Part shown: in pieces, positions 18,580 through 27,210 of the stretch
How positions within the stretch are numbered: the stretch's first letter is position 1
How the letters are laid out: every line of letters starts with the position of its first letter
Assembly: GCF_022968825.1 (NCBI RefSeq)
Contig: NZ_JALHKS010000001.1
Coordinates: 538,260 to 602,259, forward strand
Source: Chryseobacterium salipaludis
Lineage (GTDB): Bacteria; Bacteroidota; Bacteroidia; Flavobacteriales; Weeksellaceae
DNA length: 64,000 nucleotides
Reading direction: 5' to 3'
Translations under genes and position numbers: made by a program
Notes under the pieces: generated by a model
Databases searched by the model: none
Told to the model about the DNA's origin: nothing
What the model saw: only the letters and a program-made list of their open reading frames with translations

Positions 18580-19890
18580 ATGAAAAATATTCTGCTGATT
18601 ACGCAACGCGAATACCTCACGCAGGTGAAGAAAAAATCCTTTGTGCTGCTGACCATTCTGGCGCCGGTGCTGATGATCGGTTTCGGCTTTCTGATTGCTT
18701 TTATGCTGAAGGCAAATTCCTCCTCGAGCACCTTTCACGTCATCGACAAGAGCGGCCTGTTTGAAGGCAAACTGGAAAACCGTAAATCGGTCACCTACGT
18801 TTTAGTGCCTGAAAACAATGAACAGGCACTGCGCAGCACGCTGAAAGATATGACCGATATTGAAGGACTGCTGATTATTCCAAAGTTGCAGGACCACAAT
18901 TACGAGCAGTTGCAGAAAAACACGACCTTGCTGGTCAACAAAAAGATTGGATTTGATACAAAAACTGCGGTAGCCTCTGATTTAGGTAAAGTAATCCGTC
19001 AGGAAAAAATCCGTGACCTGGGCCTGGAGGAAGCTGAGTTAAAAAGCTTGGACGAAGGATTCGAGCTGCGAACGCAGAATATCGTGGACGAAAAAGACGG
19101 CGACAACAGTCTTGCCTTCAGTGTGAAATCCGGATTTGCGCTGGTGATGATGTATGCGGTATTTATGTTTATTATCATCTATGGCGTGCGCGTGATGCGC
19201 AGTGTGCTGGAGGAAAAGAACAACCGCGTGGTGGAAATTATTATTTCGTCGGTCAAGCCTTTCGAACTGATGATGGGAAAAATTCTGGGAGTGACCTTTG
19301 TGGCGCTGACGCAGTTTTTGGTCTGGATTACCATGGCCGTGCTCGGTGCGCTGTTTCTGAATACAGGCTTAGGGAGTTTGCAACAACAACTGCCGGGCGC
19401 CGGTGAGGAAGCCGTGGCACAACTGGACTTCCGGCAGATGGCGGGCGAAATTTCGGGCATTCTGCTGGATATGAATGTGCCGGTGGTCATTGGCGTATTC
19501 ATCGTCTTCTTTCTGCTCGGCTATGTATTTTACAGCTCGATGTATGCGGCCATCGGTTCCGCGGTGGACAACGAAACCGAAACGCAGCAGTTTACGCTGT
19601 TTGCCATCATCCCGCTGATGCTGGGCATGTATGGCAGCATTACCATTATGAACAATCCGGAAGGCCCGCTGGGTTTCTGGTTGTCTATGATTCCGTTTAC
19701 CTCACCGGTGGCGATGATTGCCCGCATTCCGTTCGGTGTCCCGATGTCGCAGATCCTGCTCTCAGCGGGCTTACTGCTTGCTTCTACCCTTTTCATGGTA
19801 TTCTTAGCCGGCAAAGTGTACCGCATTGGCATTCTGATGTACGGCAATAAGGCCACGGTGAAGGAATTGTGGAAGTGGATCAGGAGTTAG
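18580..19890 (+). CDS. ABC-2 type transporter, permease protein (NatB-like)
   Basis: 436 residues. One N-terminal helix (SFVLLTILAPVLMIGFGFL) precedes a large extracytoplasmic domain (about residues 45-185), and a cluster of five or six helices follows from about residue 190. The cytoplasmic coupling region EEKNNRVVEIIISSVKPFEL is typical of the ABC-2 permease group that includes NatB. It pairs with the ATPase just upstream. Substrate unknown. Confidence 0.9.
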   Translation: MKNILLITQREYLTQVKKKSFVLLTILAPVLMIGFGFLIAFMLKANSSSSTFHVIDKSGLFEGKLENRKSVTYVLVPENNEQALRSTLKDMTDIEGLLIIPKLQDHNYEQLQKNTTLLVNKKIGFDTKTAVASDLGKVIRQEKIRDLGLEEAELKSLDEGFELRTQNIVDEKDGDNSLAFSVKSGFALVMMYAVFMFIIIYGVRVMRSVLEEKNNRVVEIIISSVKPFELMMGKILGVTFVALTQFLVWITMAVLGALFLNTGLGSLQQQLPGAGEEAVAQLDFRQMAGEISGILLDMNVPVVIGVFIVFFLLGYVFYSSMYAAIGSAVDNETETQQFTLFAIIPLMLGMYGSITIMNNPEGPLGFWLSMIPFTSPVAMIARIPFGVPMSQILLSAGLLLASTLFMVFLAGKVYRIGILMYGNKATVKELWKWIRS

Positions 19891-19968
19891 AACCAGAGCA
19901 ATTACATTATTATAACAGATGTACAATAAGCGGGCGAGCTACTTGTAATAAGTTGCCCTATATTTTAT

Positions 19969-20011
19969 AAAAAAACGGAGCCACCTGCAATCAGTAGCTC
20001 CGCTTGTTTTT
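19969..20011 (-). terminator. Intrinsic terminator downstream of sucD (possibly bidirectional)
   Basis: Stem CGGAGC (19976-19981) and GCTCCG (19997-20002), flanked by A-rich and T-rich tracts on both sides. Read on the minus strand it ends in seven T residues after the hairpin. It may also stop the ABC transcript coming from the left. Confidence 0.85.
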
Positions 20012-20028
20012 ACGTACTCCGGAAATGA

Positions 20029-20901
20029 TTATCCCAGCACTTTGGCCACAGTAGCCCCGATTTCTGCCGGAGAATCTACCACGTGGATCCCGTTTTCGCG
20101 CATGATGGCCATTTTTGCCTGCGCTGTATCATCAGCACCACCTACGATCGCACCTGCGTGGCCCATGGTTCTTCCCTTAGGAGCTGTTTGTCCTGCAATA
20201 AAGCCAACCACCGGCTTGGTAGAACCGGATGCTTTGTACCAGCGGGCTGCTTCTGCTTCCAGGTTTCCGCCGATTTCGCCGATCATCACGACTGCTTCCG
20301 TTTCATCATCATTAATGAACAGTTCCAGTGCTTCCTTAGTCGTTGTCCCGATAATCGGGTCTCCGCCGATACCGATTGCCGTGGATACGCCATAACCGGC
20401 TTTCACTACCTGATCTGCCGCTTCGTAGGTTAAGGTTCCTGATTTGGACACAATACCGATTTTTCCTTTCTTGAAAACGAAGCCCGGCATAATACCAATT
20501 TTCGCTTCATCAGAAGTAATGATTCCCGGGCAGTTAGGCCCGATCAGTCGGCATTCTTTATCAGCGATATATGCTTTTACTTTTACCATGTCTTCCACCG
20601 GAATTCCTTCGGTGATGCACACGATTACTTTAATTCCAGCTTCTGCAGCTTCCATGATCGCATCTGCGGCAAACGCCGGCGGTACGAAAATAATGCTCAC
20701 ATTAGCGCCGGCTTTTTCTACCGCGTCAGCAACGGTGTTGAATACAGGTTTGCCCAGGTGCTCAGAACCTCCTTTGCCCGGTGTTACACCACCTACCACG
20801 TTGGTTCCGTATTCAATCATTTGTCCGGCGTGGAAAGTTCCCTCGTTTCCGGTGAAACCCTGCACGATTACTTTAGAATCTTTGTTTACTAATACTGACA
20901 T
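20029..20901 (-). CDS. sucD: Succinate--CoA ligase (ADP-forming), alpha subunit
   Basis: 290 residues. With SucB it interconverts succinyl-CoA and succinate with nucleotide formation in the TCA cycle. The N-terminal Rossmann CoA-binding domain has [20 protein letters not shown], the ligase domain has [12 protein letters not shown], and the phospho-histidine lies in [13 protein letters not shown] near the C-terminus. Full length. sucB is not in the window. It is last in the lipid A gene series, 81 nt after the lpxD-like gene, and a promoter-like box lies in that gap. Confidence 0.96.
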   Translation of the reverse strand: MSVLVNKDSKVIVQGFTGNEGTFHAGQMIEYGTNVVGGVTPGKGGSEHLGKPVFNTVADAVEKAGANVSIIFVPPAFAADAIMEAAEAGIKVIVCITEGIPVEDMVKVKAYIADKECRLIGPNCPGIITSDEAKIGIMPGFVFKKGKIGIVSKSGTLTYEAADQVVKAGYGVSTAIGIGGDPIIGTTTKEALELFINDDETEAVVMIGEIGGNLEAEAARWYKASGSTKPVVGFIAGQTAPKGRTMGHAGAIVGGADDTAQAKMAIMRENGIHVVDSPAEIGATVAKVLG

Positions 20902-20939
20902 TTTTTATGCTTTTAGTTTATATAAAATTTTAATGCTTA

Positions 20940-20968
20940 CAAAATTACTTAATAATATTGAAATCAAA
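20940..20968 (-). promoter_or_regulatory. Probable internal promoter for sucD
   Basis: On the minus strand TTTG (20968-20965) is followed after 17 nt by TAATTTTG (20947-20940), 38 nt before the sucD start. The -7 box is exact and the spacing slightly short. It would let sucD be expressed apart from the lpx genes. Confidence 0.45.
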
Positions 20969-20982
20969 CGGACCGCTGCCGC

Positions 20983-21885
20983 TTATTTCAGGTTTTTAAG
21001 CTTTACCTCCTTGCGAAGATATTGCTTGAACTCTTCGGCAATCGGGCCGAAATAGGTTCCTTTTTTCAGGTCGCGGTTCACGCCGCATTTCGCCAGCAGA
21101 ACAGTTCCGCTTTCAATCCGCACGCCCGAAGCCATGCCGACCTGCCCCCAGATGGTTACCTCGTCTTCGATGATGCAGCAGCCTGCAATTCCGGTTTGTG
21201 CCGCGATGAGGCATTTTTTACCGATGATGGTATCGTGACCAATCTGAATCTGATTGTCCAGCACGCTGCCTTCCCCAATAATAGTGGAATCCGTTACGCC
21301 GCGGTCAATGGTGCAGCCGTTGCCGATCTCAACAAAATCTTCTATAATGACATCGCCCACTGAAAGCAACCGGTCGAACATTCCGTCTTTCTTACGATAA
21401 TAAAAAGCGTCGCCGCCGATGACCGTGTTGGACTGAATGATCACATTATCGCCGATGACCGTGCGGTCACCAATCACCACGTTCGGATAAATGATGCAGT
21501 TGGACCCGATTTTTACATTGGCACCGATGACCGCACTCGGGTGAATATGCGTGTTTTCCCCCACCTGCAAATCATGCAGCATTTCTGCAAACGGCTGCAG
21601 TCTGGTAAAGTGGCTGTTTATTTTATTAAAGTCGCCAAACGGATCAGCGGAAACCAGCAAGGCTTTACCGGCAGGGCACGGCACCTCTTTATCAATCAGT
21701 ATCACCGTCGCAGCGGACTGCAATGCTTTGTCGTAATATTTTGGGTGGTTCACAAAAACAATATCACCGCTTTTTACGCGGTGTATTTCATTGGTTCCCA
21801 ATACTGGAAAGTCAGCAGGCCCCACCATTTGTGCGCCGATCAGTTCAGCGATGGACAGCAGGGTCTGCGGTTGTTCAAATATCAT
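20983..21885 (-). CDS. Second LpxD-like left-handed beta-helix acyltransferase
   Basis: 300 residues. The N-terminal domain (about 1-95) resembles the uridine-binding domain of LpxD. It is followed by isoleucine-patch hexapeptide repeats ([36 protein letters not shown]) and a short helical tail. A histidine sits in the coil at QIGHDTIIG, where LpxD has its catalytic His. It is shorter than the true LpxD at 24681-25712 and only distantly like it. Flavobacteriia often have this paralog next to efp. It probably acylates a UDP-sugar or a lipid A precursor; its exact substrate is not known. Confidence 0.75.
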   Translation of the reverse strand: MIFEQPQTLLSIAELIGAQMVGPADFPVLGTNEIHRVKSGDIVFVNHPKYYDKALQSAATVILIDKEVPCPAGKALLVSADPFGDFNKINSHFTRLQPFAEMLHDLQVGENTHIHPSAVIGANVKIGSNCIIYPNVVIGDRTVIGDNVIIQSNTVIGGDAFYYRKKDGMFDRLLSVGDVIIEDFVEIGNGCTIDRGVTDSTIIGEGSVLDNQIQIGHDTIIGKKCLIAAQTGIAGCCIIEDEVTIWGQVGMASGVRIESGTVLLAKCGVNRDLKKGTYFGPIAEEFKQYLRKEVKLKNLK

Positions 21886-21893
21886 AAAGCTTT

Positions 21894-22457
21894 TTACTTA
21901 ACGCGTTCCAGGTACGAGCCGTCCTCGGTATTTACTTTAATTTTGTCTCCCGGTTCAATGAACAGGGGAACCATCACGCGGGCACCCGTTTCCACCGTTG
22001 CATTCTTCAGTGCGTTGGTCGCCGTGTTACCTTTCACGCCGGGATCTGCTTCCACGACATCCAGATATACCGTTGGTGGAAGATCTGCTGACAGCGGCGT
22101 TTCATCGGAATCCTTCAGAATGATGGTTACTTCTTCACCAGCTTTCATAAACTGCGAATTCTCAATCATTTCCTTGTTCAGGTAGATTTGGGAGTAATCT
22201 TCATTGTTCATAAAGTGGAAACCGTTGTCATCATCGTACAGATACTGAAACTTGCGGGTAATTACTTTTACCTCGTCAATTTTGTGGCCGGCAGAAAAAG
22301 TATTTTCCAATACTTTTCCGTTCGTTACCGATTTCATTTTGGTACGCACGAAAGCCGGCCCTTTGCCGGGTTTCACGTGAAGGAATTCAATAATCTTATA
22401 GATGTCATTGCTGTATTCAATGCACATCCCTTTCTTAATATCGTTGCTTGTCGCCAT
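21894..22457 (-). CDS. efp: Elongation factor P
   Basis: 187 residues, the usual EF-P length. EF-P binds beside the ribosomal P site and relieves stalling at proline runs. The N-terminal KOW-like domain carries the loop [14 protein letters not shown] with the lysine that can be modified in this family. Two OB domains follow, ending [18 protein letters not shown]. The gene is 8 nt upstream of the second lpxD-like gene and 44 nt after lpxA, inside the lipid A operon. Confidence 0.96.
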   Translation of the reverse strand: MATSNDIKKGMCIEYSNDIYKIIEFLHVKPGKGPAFVRTKMKSVTNGKVLENTFSAGHKIDEVKVITRKFQYLYDDDNGFHFMNNEDYSQIYLNKEMIENSQFMKAGEEVTIILKDSDETPLSADLPPTVYLDVVEADPGVKGNTATNALKNATVETGARVMVPLFIEPGDKIKVNTEDGSYLERVK

Positions 22458-22501
22458 TGGGTATGTATGTCTTTTTTAATAGTATATAATCGGGAACAAA
22501 A

Positions 22502-23290
22502 TTATTCTTTGCCGGTGCCGTAGCCTTTCACGATTCCGCGCGGGGAATTGCGGATGAATTCCAGAATTTCATCGCGCTCAGCGGTGGGCAGCATTTCTTT
22601 TTCAATGTAACCGGCTGCCTGGGAAACGTTCATTTTCATCTGGAAAATGGCACGGTAAATTTTCTGAATCTCAAAGATTTTATCATTGCTGAAACCTCTG
22701 CGGCGAAGTCCGATACTGTTGATACCGGCGTAGGCCATCGGTTCGCGCGCTACTTTAATATACGGAGGAATATCTTTACGGACCAGGGTACCGCCCGAAA
22801 TCATCACATGCTTGCCTATTTTTCCGAACTGGTGTACGGCAGATAATCCGCCCATCACGGTATGGTCGCCGATTTCCACATGTCCGGCAATTCCGCAGCC
22901 ATTTACGATGATCACGTGGTCGCCGATAACGCAGTCATGCGCTATGTGGGAAGTCGCCATAATGAGACAGTCATCCCCAATTTTGGTGTAGCCCAGCGCT
23001 TTAGTTCCCCGGTTGATGGTCACACACTCGCGGACGGTCGTCCCATCACCGATGATGACCTGGGTATCTTCACCGTCAAATTTCAGGTCCTGCGGGATCG
23101 CAGATATTACGGTTCCCGGAAAAATGCGGCAGTTCCGGCCGATGCGCGCGCCGTCCATAATGGTGACATTCGGCCCGATCCACGTACCTTCTCCGATTTC
23201 GACATCTCCCGCAATGGTGGTAAATGCTTCGATCGTCACATTTTTGCTGATATTGGCACGTTTGTCAACGGCTGCTAGCTGATGAATCAT
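22502..23290 (-). CDS. lpxA: Acyl-ACP--UDP-N-acetylglucosamine O-acyltransferase
   Basis: 262 residues. It catalyses the first step of lipid A synthesis: transfer of a 3-hydroxyacyl chain from ACP to the 3-OH of UDP-GlcNAc. Left-handed beta-helix repeats run from residue 10 to about 190, with the catalytic histidine in the conserved block SHIAHDCVIGDHVI, and a C-terminal helical domain (RRRGFSNDKIFEIQKIYR). It starts at the base after the lpxC-fabZ stop, indicating coupled translation. Confidence 0.96.
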   Translation of the reverse strand: MIHQLAAVDKRANISKNVTIEAFTTIAGDVEIGEGTWIGPNVTIMDGARIGRNCRIFPGTVISAIPQDLKFDGEDTQVIIGDGTTVRECVTINRGTKALGYTKIGDDCLIMATSHIAHDCVIGDHVIIVNGCGIAGHVEIGDHTVMGGLSAVHQFGKIGKHVMISGGTLVRKDIPPYIKVAREPMAYAGINSIGLRRRGFSNDKIFEIQKIYRAIFQMKMNVSQAAGYIEKEMLPTAERDEILEFIRNSPRGIVKGYGTGKE

Positions 23291-24688
23291 TTATTCTGCT
23301 TTGTTTTTAGCTACCTGCGCCATCAGTTCGGCTTCCACCACAACACTGTCGCCTACGTAGCCAAAGCCCTGCATGTGTACAATTCCTCTTCGGATGGGTG
23401 AGATGAGTTCAATTTTGAAAACAAGCGTATCACCGGGAACTACTTTTTTCTTAAACTTAACTTTATCTATTTTAATAAAATAAGTGGAATAGTTTTCCGG
23501 ATCCGGCACGCTTGCCAGCACCAGGATACCACCCGTCTGCGCCAGCGCTTCGACCTGTAGTACACCCGGCATCACCGGTTCTTTCGGGAAGTGGCCCACG
23601 AAGAACGGCTCGTTCATCGTCACGTTCTTTAAACCTACCACATGCGAATCCGACAGTTCCAGCACTTTATCGATGAGCAGGAAAGGCGGACGGTGCGGCA
23701 TCAGTTTCATAATGCCGTTGATATCGAATACCGGTTCTTTGTTAATGTCAATATCCGGTACGTTTTTCTTTTTCTGAAGTTTCCACTGGCGGTTCAGTTT
23801 CTTTGCAAACTGGGTATTTACGAAATGCCCTGGCTTATTCGCGATTACTTTCCCTTTAATTTTAACGCCTACCAGCGCCAAATCGCCCACCACATCCAGC
23901 AGTTTGTGCCGTGCAGCTTCGTTTGGGAAGTTAAGCGTCAGATTATCCAGAATACCGTTCGGACGAATGGACACCTGATCTTTGCCAAAAGCATCTTTCA
24001 GTTTCTCCGCGGTTTCCGGCGTCAGGTCTTTATCTACATAAACAATTGCGTTGGAAATATCGCCGCCTTTAATCAGGCCGGCGTCCAGCAGCATTTCCAG
24101 TTCGTGCAGGAAAGAGAATGTGCGCGCCGGCGCAATCTCATCCTTGAATTCCGAAATATCTTTCAGTGTTGCGTTTTGTGTACCCAAAACTTTGGTACCG
24201 AAATCCACCATGGTGGTGACTTCATAATTCTCTGACGGGATAATGGTGATTTCAGAACCTGTATTGCTGTCGGTGTAGGTCATCACCTCTTTGACCACCA
24301 GATATTCTCGGGCCGCGCTTTGTTCTTCCACGCCCGCTTTTTCAATCGCCTCAACGAACAAGCGTGCTGAACCGTCGAGGATCGGCGGTTCAGCACTGTT
24401 CATTTCCAGTACGGCATTATCAATATCGCAGCCAACCAAAGCGGCCAGCAGATGCTCACAGGTGTGGATGCGCACGCCCAGTTTTTCCAGGGTGGTGCCA
24501 CGCTCTGTGGTCGTTACATAATTTACATCGGCTTCCACATGCGGATGGCCTTCCAGATCGGTACGCACAAACACAAAACCGGTATTTTCCTTACCTGGTT
24601 TCATGGTCAGCAGGACCTCGCGCCCTGTATGCAGCCCGATGCCGGACAGGGAAATTTCTTCCCTCAGGGTTTTTTGTTTATCACTCAT
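23291..24688 (-). CDS. lpxC-fabZ: Bifunctional UDP-3-O-acyl-GlcNAc deacetylase / 3-hydroxyacyl-ACP dehydratase (LpxC-FabZ fusion)
   Basis: 465 residues from the ATG at 24688; the frame is open nine codons further upstream. Residues 1 to about 300 are LpxC, the zinc deacetylase that commits to lipid A synthesis (HTCEHLLAAL and HKLLDVVGDLAL hold zinc ligands). Residues of about 320-465 are FabZ (MPHRPPFLLIDKV, active-site block GHFPKEPVMPGVLQVEALAQ). The two activities compete for 3-hydroxyacyl-ACP. The fusion is a known feature of Bacteroidota and related groups. The gene overlaps the lpxD stop by 8 nt. Confidence 0.96.
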   Translation of the reverse strand: MSDKQKTLREEISLSGIGLHTGREVLLTMKPGKENTGFVFVRTDLEGHPHVEADVNYVTTTERGTTLEKLGVRIHTCEHLLAALVGCDIDNAVLEMNSAEPPILDGSARLFVEAIEKAGVEEQSAAREYLVVKEVMTYTDSNTGSEITIIPSENYEVTTMVDFGTKVLGTQNATLKDISEFKDEIAPARTFSFLHELEMLLDAGLIKGGDISNAIVYVDKDLTPETAEKLKDAFGKDQVSIRPNGILDNLTLNFPNEAARHKLLDVVGDLALVGVKIKGKVIANKPGHFVNTQFAKKLNRQWKLQKKKNVPDIDINKEPVFDINGIMKLMPHRPPFLLIDKVLELSDSHVVGLKNVTMNEPFFVGHFPKEPVMPGVLQVEALAQTGGILVLASVPDPENYSTYFIKIDKVKFKKKVVPGDTLVFKIELISPIRRGIVHMQGFGYVGDSVVVEAELMAQVAKNKAE

Positions 24689-25712
24689 TAGGTTGCTCTT
24701 TTGAGTTTTGCTCAAGATTATTTAGTCTTTTGACGATATTGGTGAAATTTCGGAAATGCACATAGTTACGGCGGTATTCGCTGGCACTGATGGCCGGCGA
24801 TCCGTAGAGGATTTCGCCGTCTTTAGCTGAAGAGTTCACCCCGCTTTGTGCCTGTATTTTCACCTGATTTCCTATATTAATATGGCCTACGATGCCTGCC
24901 TGGCCGCCAATCTGATTCCAGTTGCCGATGACCGTGGAGCCTGCAATTCCGGCCTGCGCGGCAATCACATTATGCTGCCCGATCTGTACATTGTGGGCGA
25001 TCTGGATCAGGTTATCGATTTTGGTTCCTTTCCCGATGCGGGTAGATCCTATGGTACCGCGGTCAATACTGCAGTTGCTGCCAATTTCCACATCATCCTC
25101 CAGGACTACATTGCCCAGTTGCGGAATCTTCTTAAAACCATCTTTTGTCGGCTGGAAACCGAAGCCATCGGCGCCGATTACAGTGTTGCTGTGCAAGATG
25201 CAGTTATCACCAATCACACAGTAGTCGTAGATCCGGACCCCGCTATACAGAACACAGTTTTTACCGATCTTCACATTTTTACCGATATACACATGCGGAT
25301 ACACCTGCGTACCATCGCCGATTTTTACCTTCTCGGATACACAGGAGAACGCACCCACATATACATCCTCACCAACGGTGGCAGTTTCATGGAACACAGC
25401 ACCCTGCTCAATTCCGGTACGGCGCTCCTGCATCTGCTGATACAGGTTCATAAGCACCTGAAAAGAAAGGTACGCGTCTTCAACGACAATTACAGTGGGA
25501 GTATAGGGCTGGTCTTTCAGCAGTTTTTCCGATACGATGAGTACCGAACATTCTGAATGGGGAATCAGGTCTGCAAACCGCTCCTGCGCCACGAAAGAAA
25601 GATGCCCTTTGGCACCGCTTTCAATGGGGGAAACGCCTGTTATCAGCGCTTCGGGGTTTCCGATAATTTTTCCGTCAATAAATTCAGCAATCTGCGAAGC
25701 GGTAAATTCCAT
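24681..25712 (-). CDS. lpxD: UDP-3-O-(3-hydroxyacyl)glucosamine N-acyltransferase
   Basis: 343 residues from the ATG at 25712 (MEFTASQIAEFIDGKIIG). A longer frame is open, but it would span the promoter box. The N-terminal uridine-binding domain is followed by about ten hexapeptide coils (VYVGAFSCVSEKVKIG, IGKNVKIGKNCVLYSG), the block VIGADGFGF and the catalytic His in IQIAHNVQIGQHN. It adds the second acyl chain in lipid A synthesis. It is the first gene of the operon lpxD, lpxC-fabZ, lpxA, efp, lpxD2, sucD. Confidence 0.95.
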   Translation of the reverse strand: MEFTASQIAEFIDGKIIGNPEALITGVSPIESGAKGHLSFVAQERFADLIPHSECSVLIVSEKLLKDQPYTPTVIVVEDAYLSFQVLMNLYQQMQERRTGIEQGAVFHETATVGEDVYVGAFSCVSEKVKIGDGTQVYPHVYIGKNVKIGKNCVLYSGVRIYDYCVIGDNCILHSNTVIGADGFGFQPTKDGFKKIPQLGNVVLEDDVEIGSNCSIDRGTIGSTRIGKGTKIDNLIQIAHNVQIGQHNVIAAQAGIAGSTVIGNWNQIGGQAGIVGHINIGNQVKIQAQSGVNSSAKDGEILYGSPAISASEYRRNYVHFRNFTNIVKRLNNLEQNSKEQPNE

Positions 25713-25718
25713 ATCGTG

Positions 25719-25748
25719 CAAAGATAGCAATTTCCCAAATATTGCCAA
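25719..25748 (-). promoter_or_regulatory. Promoter of the lpxD operon
   Basis: On the minus strand TTG (25748-25746) is followed after 19 nt by TATCTTTG (25726-25719), an exact -33/-7 pair for the Bacteroidota primary sigma factor. The -7 box ends 6 nt before the lpxD ATG, so the leader is almost absent. Confidence 0.75.
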
Positions 25749-25774
25749 CGCGCGATCTTGTTATTTGCCAGGCC

Positions 25775-26983
25775 TTACTGCCGTGGAAATGAGAGTATAT
25801 ATTTGGTAGTCAGTGCATCCATACAGCCGGAGAGAATCTGGTTTTCCGATTGCTCCAGTTTGACCGTAGTGCCATCTTTCTGGAGCAGGCAGATCGGCTG
25901 CCGCGCCGGGTCATACGGCAGCAGGGAACGCTTCAGTTCCACGACCAGATCACTGCCGGTGCCGGGGCCATACATCTCTTCTGCCTTCGCCTGCTTTTCA
26001 GCAATCAGTTCAGCCTCAAACGGTTTCGATGAAATAATGGTGCGCGGAAAACTTCGCTGCACCACGCAATTGCATAAATAAGATAAAATAACATCATCGC
26101 TTTTCGCCCAAAGTTTCATTGCCTGCAGAATATCATTGTCATCCAGCTGTGTAAACCGGCCGATGTCTTCCCGGGTGGCTTTTCCTTCGCGGTCGCGTTT
26201 TAAAAAATGCAGGAGATTTTCCGAGGCCTGCAGTTCCACACCTGCGGCAGTGAGCTGCTTGGCCCGTGCCAGAATACGGACCAGCAGATATTCCGCAATG
26301 GCGGCCGTCTTGTGATAATACACCTGCCAGTACATAAACATCCGGGCCGTCAGAAAGTTTTCAATACTGTAAATTCCCTTTGCATCAATCACCAGCTCTT
26401 CACCGCAAACATTCATCATCGATATAATTCGCTGGGTATTAACATTTCCTTCGGCAACACCGGTATAAAAACTGTCGCGTTTCAGGTAATCCAACCGGTC
26501 CACATCCAGCTGCGAGGAAATAAGCTGATTGAAAAAAGCGCGGTGGTACTGCCCCCGGAACATTTGAATCGCAACTGATAATTGCCCGTCGAATTCCGCA
26601 TTGAGCTCCTCCATTAATAATAAAGACAAATGCTCATGATGCCAGTCATTCATGATCATATTTTCCAGTGCGTGGGAAAAGGGCCCGTGGCCCACATCGT
26701 GGAGCAGAATGGCCAGCATGGCGGCTTTTTCTTCTTCTTTGCTGATCTTCACACCTTTCATCCGCAGTGTATCGAGCGCAGTGTACATCAGATGCATGGC
26801 ACCCAGCGCGTGGTGAAAACGGGTATGGGTGGCGCCCGGAAAGATCAGACTCAGTAAGCCCGTTTGCGATATACGGCGCAGCCGCTGAAAATAGGGATGT
26901 TCAATAACATCAAATAAAATTTCATGCGGAATGTGAATAAATCCGTGCACCGGATCATTAATGATTTTAAACTTGTTGGTCAT
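25775..26983 (-). CDS. HD-superfamily phosphohydrolase (SAMHD1/dGTPase-like)
   Basis: 402 residues from the ATG at 26983 (MTNKFKIINDPVHGFIHIP). The ten-codon upstream extension would cover the -7 box at 27011. The HD metal site is visible as RFHHALGAMHL and ILLHDVGHGPFSHALE, with a later Asp in QLDVDRLDYLKRD. This layout is that of SAMHD1-like and dGTP triphosphohydrolase-like proteins, so hydrolysis of dNTPs or another nucleotide is likely; the substrate is not proven. It ends 63 nt before the lpxD start and has its own promoter. Confidence 0.88.
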   Translation of the reverse strand: MTNKFKIINDPVHGFIHIPHEILFDVIEHPYFQRLRRISQTGLLSLIFPGATHTRFHHALGAMHLMYTALDTLRMKGVKISKEEEKAAMLAILLHDVGHGPFSHALENMIMNDWHHEHLSLLLMEELNAEFDGQLSVAIQMFRGQYHRAFFNQLISSQLDVDRLDYLKRDSFYTGVAEGNVNTQRIISMMNVCGEELVIDAKGIYSIENFLTARMFMYWQVYYHKTAAIAEYLLVRILARAKQLTAAGVELQASENLLHFLKRDREGKATREDIGRFTQLDDNDILQAMKLWAKSDDVILSYLCNCVVQRSFPRTIISSKPFEAELIAEKQAKAEEMYGPGTGSDLVVELKRSLLPYDPARQPICLLQKDGTTVKLEQSENQILSGCMDALTTKYILSFPRQ

Positions 26984-27010
26984 ATCCTTTCTTAAAACGG
27001 GCCTAGAGAA

Positions 27011-27018
27011 CAAAAGTA
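27011..27018 (-). promoter_or_regulatory. -7 box of the HD phosphohydrolase gene
   Basis: Minus-strand TACTTTTG fits TAnnTTTG and lies 27 nt before the ATG at 26983. No clear -33 TTG. Confidence 0.5.
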
Positions 27019-27136
27019 CGGTTTTGCTGCTGACTGCTCCTTATCTGTACGCCTTGTGGCTTTAATTTATGTCTCCCGACCGTACTTTAACGGAACTTTA
27101 ACGACCTTTTACCAAAAACTTAGCAGCAAGTGGTCG

Positions 27137-27144
27137 TACTTTTG
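27137..27144 (+). promoter_or_regulatory. -7 box of porX
   Basis: Plus-strand TACTTTTG, the same octamer as the divergent HD gene box, 66 nt before the porX ATG. No clear -33 TTG. Confidence 0.45.
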
Positions 27145-27210
27145 GACGAAGATGAAGCAGCTCAACCGGGCTGTATTGAGAAGAAGAACAAATCCCCCTA
27201 ATTTTAAACT

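Noticed and set aside
17824..18738. Minus-strand frame of 304 codons
   Set aside because: Lies opposite the ABC ATPase, which has all Walker motifs; the antisense product is His- and Gln-rich and resembles no protein family.
20444..21055. Plus-strand frame of 203 codons
   Set aside because: Antisense to sucD and the lpxD-like gene; no motif and no promoter.
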